Of a stretch of DNA of 64,000 nt, positions 60,421-64,000 are shown piece by piece. Source of the stretch: CAUPWF01 sp964369755 (GTDB lineage Bacteria; Bacillota; Clostridia; Lachnospirales; Lachnospiraceae); the NCBI GenBank assembly GCA_964369755.1, contig CAYJFY010000010.1, positions 4,571 to 68,570 on the forward strand, written 5' to 3'. The notes under the pieces are model-generated. The model made no database searches and had not been told where the DNA came from. It worked only from the letters and a program-made list of their open reading frames with translations. How positions within the stretch are numbered: the stretch's first letter is position 1; each line of letters starts with the position of its first letter. The position numbers and the translations under genes were made by a program.

Positions 60421-61168
60421 CTAAATAGTTTTCTATACCTGCCACAATGCAATCTGCTACCTGCCCCTGATATTCCTCCGTCGTCAGAAGGTCCACCTCT
60501 TCTGGATTTGTTAAAAACCCACACTCCACGATGATAAACGGCACACTGGTTCGCTTGAGCATAAAATACGAGTCGTTTCCCTTTGGCTGTCTCGTATTAT
60601 TTGGATTTAGAGCAAGCAGTTCCTCCTGCATGATATGAGCCGCTTCTTCCCCTTGCTTAGAATTATGGTAGTAAAATACTTGCGCCCCTCGTATGCTGCT
60701 ATCTTGATAACTGTTCTGATGTATGCTAACCGCTAATTGGGGCTCTGTTTCATTGATCAAATCCACACGTGCGTGTAGATCTCTGATATTGGACTCTTCT
60801 TCCCCTACTTCTTGCGCACTTCTATCCTCTGTTCGCGTCAACAGCACCTCATAACCCTGTTCCACCAATCGCTCTTCCACAAGCAATGCAATCGCAAGGT
60901 TCACCGCTTTCTCCTCCACGCCACCTACACCGATTTTTCCCGGATCCTTTCCCCCGTGCCCTGCATCGATTACCACATCAACCGTTTGCGGCTGCTGTGC
61001 TTGTTCCACTTCTTCCCGCTCCGTCTCCTCTGGCTCTTCTTCCATTACACTATGTATCGATTCCTCTGCCCGTCCTTCTAGCATCCTCATGCTAAATTGG
61101 CCTGCAAAATACACAAAAAGCGCAAGCAAGGCAATTCCGATTACATATACGAGTTTCTTTGAAAACAT
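60416..61168 (-). CDS. cwlD: N-acetylmuramoyl-L-alanine amidase, CwlD-like
   Basis: 250 residues. N-terminal membrane anchor (about 5-25), an acidic linker with E-E-E-P-E-E-T-E-R-E-E, then an Amidase_3 domain (about 60-250). Zinc ligands: D-A-G-H-G-G (His), the Glu in G-V-E-E-K-A-V-N, and S-I-H-Q-N (His); catalytic Glu in I-V-E-C-G-F-L-T-N. CwlD makes muramic delta-lactam in spore cortex in Bacillus. Amidase_3 enzymes also act in vegetative walls, so the sporulation role is likely but not certain. Confidence 0.85.
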   Translation of the reverse strand: MFSKKLVYVIGIALLALFVYFAGQFSMRMLEGRAEESIHSVMEEEPEETEREEVEQAQQPQTVDVVIDAGHGGKDPGKIGVGGVEEKAVNLAIALLVEERLVEQGYEVLLTRTEDRSAQEVGEEESNIRDLHARVDLINETEPQLAVSIHQNSYQDSSIRGAQVFYYHNSKQGEEAAHIMQEELLALNPNNTRQPKGNDSYFMLKRTSVPFIIVECGFLTNPEEVDLLTTEEYQGQVADCIVAGIENYLE

Positions 61169-61222
61169 AAAAATCCCCCAAGTGACATCTTACTTCATCT
61201 TATGTCCACTTGGAGGTTTTTA
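61165..61222 (-). terminator. Terminator of the GH18 gene
   Basis: Minus strand CCTCCAAGTGGACAT pairs with ATGTCACTTGGGGG (few mismatches) across a 13-base loop, followed by ATTTTTATG. It lies between the GH18 stop and the amidase start. Confidence 0.8.
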
Positions 61223-61247
61223 TGTTTTTCTTCCTATTACAAATATC

Positions 61248-63473
61248 TTAGTTTACGTATTTACGTATGAGATTCCACACTTCTGAATCCTCTAGCCCGA
61301 GTTTCCATGCTGCAACTCCAGCAAGTTCATATTCTGTCATAACCTTTAATTTTTCTTCGACAGATGCTAGGTCTTCAATCCAAATCTGATAGGTGATTTC
61401 ATCTCCTGTCCATGTTGCATAATTTACCTTCAATGCATCATCCCACACCATTTCTGCATCATTTTCAGCAACTACATTTACCGCGCTGTTCATTCCATAA
61501 GTAGAACTCTCAACTTTATTCGGATATTCGGCTGCTTCCGTTCCCTCTTCTGCTGCTAGTTCTTCCGCCGTCTTCGGTGTCGACTCCCATAATCTGCTGT
61601 AGAATGGTATCGCATTAATCACTTTCTCTGACGGAACCATGCCTACCATGGTTTCAATTCCTTCACGAACATACTCGATTGACGCAACGGGACCTGCCTC
61701 TGGTGATCCTCCGTAGAATTCGTCATATCCCATAATGATTACATAATCTGTAACAATCCCTTGCTCTTCATATTCGTAATGCTGGTTAAATGATTTCGGT
61801 GGATAATTCGCCACAGAAAGTATCAGTTGATTCTGTCTACATTTAACAGAAAGCTCACGCACAAATTGGATAAAATGTGGTCCTGCATCTGTATTGACGT
61901 GCTCGATATCAACATTGATTCCATCTAACCCTGTTTTCAGCGCTTCTGCAATCACCTCATTGATGATTTTATCTCTCTTCGCCGTATTGCTCAATACCTG
62001 GAATGTCTCGTCTTGCGATCCAATCGTTCCGTCGAAGTCGTTTAGAACGCCCCAAACTTGAAGCCCCTCTCCATGTGCTTTCTCTACATAATCCTGACTC
62101 GCAAGTGAAATTAAATCGCCTTCTACGCTGTCAATAAAGAACCATGTTGGTGCAATGACATTCACGCCCCTGACGTCATCAAGTGCATCCATCAAAGTAC
62201 CATTACCCTCTGAACTCGTCACCTGATGCCATACCATATTCACAGGTTCATCCAACACCATGTTCGGATATTCCTGATCTACAAAACCACTGGTCAACAT
62301 TTCATCCGTCGGCCCACTGAACTTCCCTGACTGAACATAGCCAATGATTCCATCCGCGGTTCGAACCTGATTCCAATCTTCTCCAATTTCTAGAACTTGT
62401 ACTTCTGTTCCTTGTGGAATCTCTGATAGAATCTCGCTCTTTACTCCACCTTGATATCGAACTTGTGTATCCGTTGTTGCAGTAGCAACTTTGATTCCCT
62501 CCCAAGTCTTTCTGATGACGGTTCGACTCGGATTCGAGAAATACGCTGAAGTCATATCGCTCCACTGCTGCACAAAATCTAGCGCAATATACGTCGTATT
62601 TCCCATGGTTTTTACAATTTCATATCCCATCTCAAACACTTCTTGCCCTTTTGTATACGAAGTTTGTCCGACTTCTACTCGCATACTTCCATCCGCTAGT
62701 GTATATAATAAAATGTTCTCGTTATAATCCCAGTAAAATCTGCCATTAATCTCCGAACGAACAAATTCATATTCTAAATATGGTATCTCATTTTCAAGAA
62801 TTCCCCTGGTTTCATGCACTTCGTTATCAACAATCACTGCCATTTCTTGTTCTGATGTCAATCCATAATATTCATTCAAATCCATTACCGCATCGGTCAA
62901 GCCATATTTCTCTTGGTATAGGTTATATCCAATGATTGCTGCTATCACAATGACCAAAACCACTCCTGCCAAAACACCGAACTGCTGCAGTTGTCTCCTC
63001 TTTCTCATTGAGCGACTATTGACTCTCTGGTTTCCAGAACCCGAGGCCCTACTTAGCCTACTGGCACCCTCATTCAGATATTCATCATTCAACAATTCGT
63101 TCAATTCATCTGTTTCTCGCGATTCCTGCCTTCTTCTCTGTGCAAGCCTTTCCTCGCTTCGCTTCTGCAACATCTGCATATCATCTGTGGAAAATCGTGT
63201 CGTGCGTCTTTCCTCTATCGTTCTTCTAGAACCTTGCTGCGGTGATCGCGTAGCAGTTCTCCTCTGTTTGTCCTGTGGTGCTGCTCCACCACTCCTTGGT
63301 GTCGAACCTGCCTCACCTGGTCGCATTGGTCTTCGGCTCTTTGGTCTCTCTTGTTTTTGATTCAGGCTAGTATGCGGTGGTCTCTGAGAATTATCTGAAT
63401 GTAATTTCTCTCGTCTTCTTTTCATACCTTCTTTTACTTCTTTTTCATTGCCTTGAGATTGTTTTCTCTCCAT
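61248..63473 (-). CDS. Membrane-anchored SH3-GH18 glycosidase (cortex-lytic-like)
   Basis: 741 residues. A basic, disordered cytosolic region (1 to about 160, rich in Arg, Gln, Ser, Pro), one helix (about 165-190), an outside region with copper-amine-oxidase-like and SH3-like parts (about 200-385), and a GH18 barrel (about 410-735). The catalytic motif is D-G-I-N-V-D-I-E-H, with the acid Glu; Y-D-E-F-Y-G-G and the late W-K-L-G-L-E are also GH18-like. Similar proteins cut chitin-like or peptidoglycan glycans (compare SleL/YaaH). The ATG at 63473 has GAGGAGG 7 bases upstream and a TATAAT just before it; a start at 63536 is unlikely. Confidence 0.88.
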   Translation of the reverse strand: MERKQSQGNEKEVKEGMKRRREKLHSDNSQRPPHTSLNQKQERPKSRRPMRPGEAGSTPRSGGAAPQDKQRRTATRSPQQGSRRTIEERRTTRFSTDDMQMLQKRSEERLAQRRRQESRETDELNELLNDEYLNEGASRLSRASGSGNQRVNSRSMRKRRQLQQFGVLAGVVLVIVIAAIIGYNLYQEKYGLTDAVMDLNEYYGLTSEQEMAVIVDNEVHETRGILENEIPYLEYEFVRSEINGRFYWDYNENILLYTLADGSMRVEVGQTSYTKGQEVFEMGYEIVKTMGNTTYIALDFVQQWSDMTSAYFSNPSRTVIRKTWEGIKVATATTDTQVRYQGGVKSEILSEIPQGTEVQVLEIGEDWNQVRTADGIIGYVQSGKFSGPTDEMLTSGFVDQEYPNMVLDEPVNMVWHQVTSSEGNGTLMDALDDVRGVNVIAPTWFFIDSVEGDLISLASQDYVEKAHGEGLQVWGVLNDFDGTIGSQDETFQVLSNTAKRDKIINEVIAEALKTGLDGINVDIEHVNTDAGPHFIQFVRELSVKCRQNQLILSVANYPPKSFNQHYEYEEQGIVTDYVIIMGYDEFYGGSPEAGPVASIEYVREGIETMVGMVPSEKVINAIPFYSRLWESTPKTAEELAAEEGTEAAEYPNKVESSTYGMNSAVNVVAENDAEMVWDDALKVNYATWTGDEITYQIWIEDLASVEEKLKVMTEYELAGVAAWKLGLEDSEVWNLIRKYVN

Positions 63474-63532
63474 GACACACCTCCTCGTAACCTTCATTAT
63501 ACCATATATCTTATAATCGTCATCATATTTTT

Positions 63533-63796
63533 TCAACTTTTATAAACTATTTCGTCGAAACTTATCTGTAATATCCTCCCCTTCCTATTAAAAATATAGT
63601 CTCGCATGTACGTATTTGGATCCTTTACCATATGAGCAATCACAATTTGAACTGCACTTGCTGGTTTTTCCTTCAGAAGAAATGATGATCCTGCTGTCTC
63701 CATACTTTCTAGTTCTAAATATAATTTTTTATACTTTTCCTGATAAATCATTTCTATACCTAAATACATATCATTTCCCAATAAGATTCGAAACAT
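63533..63796 (-). CDS. Small conserved-looking protein of unknown function
   Basis: 87 residues, no helix through the membrane and no Cys pair. From about residue 16 (M-I-Y-Q-E-K-Y-K-K-L-Y-L-E-L) it looks like a short soluble alpha/beta protein, ending I-L-Q-I-S-F-D-E-I. I think similar small proteins occur in related genomes, but I cannot check. Alternative starts at 63769 and 63751 also have weak ribosome sites; 63796 has GGGGA 6 to 7 bases upstream. It is read toward the GH18 gene and partly overlaps its upstream region. Confidence 0.55.
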   Translation of the reverse strand: MFRILLGNDMYLGIEMIYQEKYKKLYLELESMETAGSSFLLKEKPASAVQIVIAHMVKDPNTYMRDYIFNRKGRILQISFDEIVYKS

Positions 63797-63928
63797 TCAC
63801 ATTCCCCAAGAAGATGTTGTTTGTATGTACCCTCTTTCAAAATTTGTGTTGTTTTGCAAATATCTTGTCGAACGCCCACACACGTACTACTTAATTTTTT
63901 TGCTTGAATTTTGTTCGTAGAAAAAATC

Positions 63929-64000
63929 GTAACTATTCAGCCTAAACATCTCGGATGGATCACTGCGTGATCTGTTACGCTGTTTCACAGCTACATCCTC
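63929..64000 (+). repeat. Dispersed repeat, copy 2, cut by window end
   Basis: Begins with GTAACTATTCAGCCTAAACA, identical to 23791-23810. It continues with GATCAC-TGC-GTGATC, a perfect small hairpin. The rest lies outside the window. An inverted copy (CTGAATAGTTAC) would be expected at the far end if it is a MITE-like unit, which is inference. Confidence 0.6.

Overview
The window looks like a chromosomal segment of a low-GC, spore-forming, Gram-positive anaerobe of the Clostridia, most likely a Lachnospiraceae. The reasons are spore genes (spmA, spmB, a BofA-family gene, a CwlD-like amidase), a reverse rubrerythrin beside a PerR-like regulator, a Gram-positive Tad/Flp pilus cluster with DUF6382- and DUF5702-type accessory proteins, and strong AGGAGG-type ribosome binding sites throughout. 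I see no rRNA, tRNA, prophage, CRISPR array or intact insertion sequence.

Layout: 1-5770 is a carbohydrate locus with a partial sulfatase, a Gfo/Idh/MocA oxidoreductase and a divergent, wall-anchored GH50 (beta-agarase-like) enzyme. 5913-17078 is a plus-strand operon for an Mrp/MBH-type cation/proton antiporter. It has the E-F-G-DUF4040-MbhE/MrpB-C backbone, then five antiporter-like subunits, and no hydrogenase. mnmH follows. 18305-24460 holds a PAS/GGDEF protein, spmBA, an NlpC/P60 hydrolase, and a PerR-like regulator with reverse rubrerythrin that share an operator-like motif. 24551-31436 is housekeeping on the minus strand: DEAD-box helicase, citrate synthase, rsmA, tatD-family hydrolase and metG. 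31585-44151 holds a DUF885 peptidase-like protein, an unknown membrane-anchored protein, a methyltransferase, a likely pgi-cdaR-like-aconitase operon, a coiled repeat protein and mtnN. 44152-49264 has a structured intergenic element, a small secreted protein, an ECF sigma factor and probable anti-sigma protein on either side of an oppositely oriented murG, a HIT protein and an orphan histidine kinase.

49283-57719 is a complete minus-strand Tad pilus operon (tadZ, cpaF, tadB, tadC, flp, DUF5702, TadE-like, prepilin peptidase, TadE-like, DUF6382) behind a structured 5' leader. 57933-63796 has bofA, comEB, rpiB, tsaC/ywlC, a CwlD-like amidase, a membrane-anchored GH18 protein and a small conserved-looking protein. 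An interspersed repeat starts at the right edge.

The most interesting points are: (1) the five-subunit antiporter operon; (2) a 190-bp segment inside a TadE-like gene, bounded by 28-bp inverted repeats, in which both orientations keep the reading frame open, so it may be an invertible switch; (3) a multi-hairpin leader in front of the Tad operon; (4) a roughly 145-bp element with 26-bp inverted ends in which the big stem and a terminator hairpin exclude each other; (5) three copies of a short motif placed just after minus-strand stop codons.
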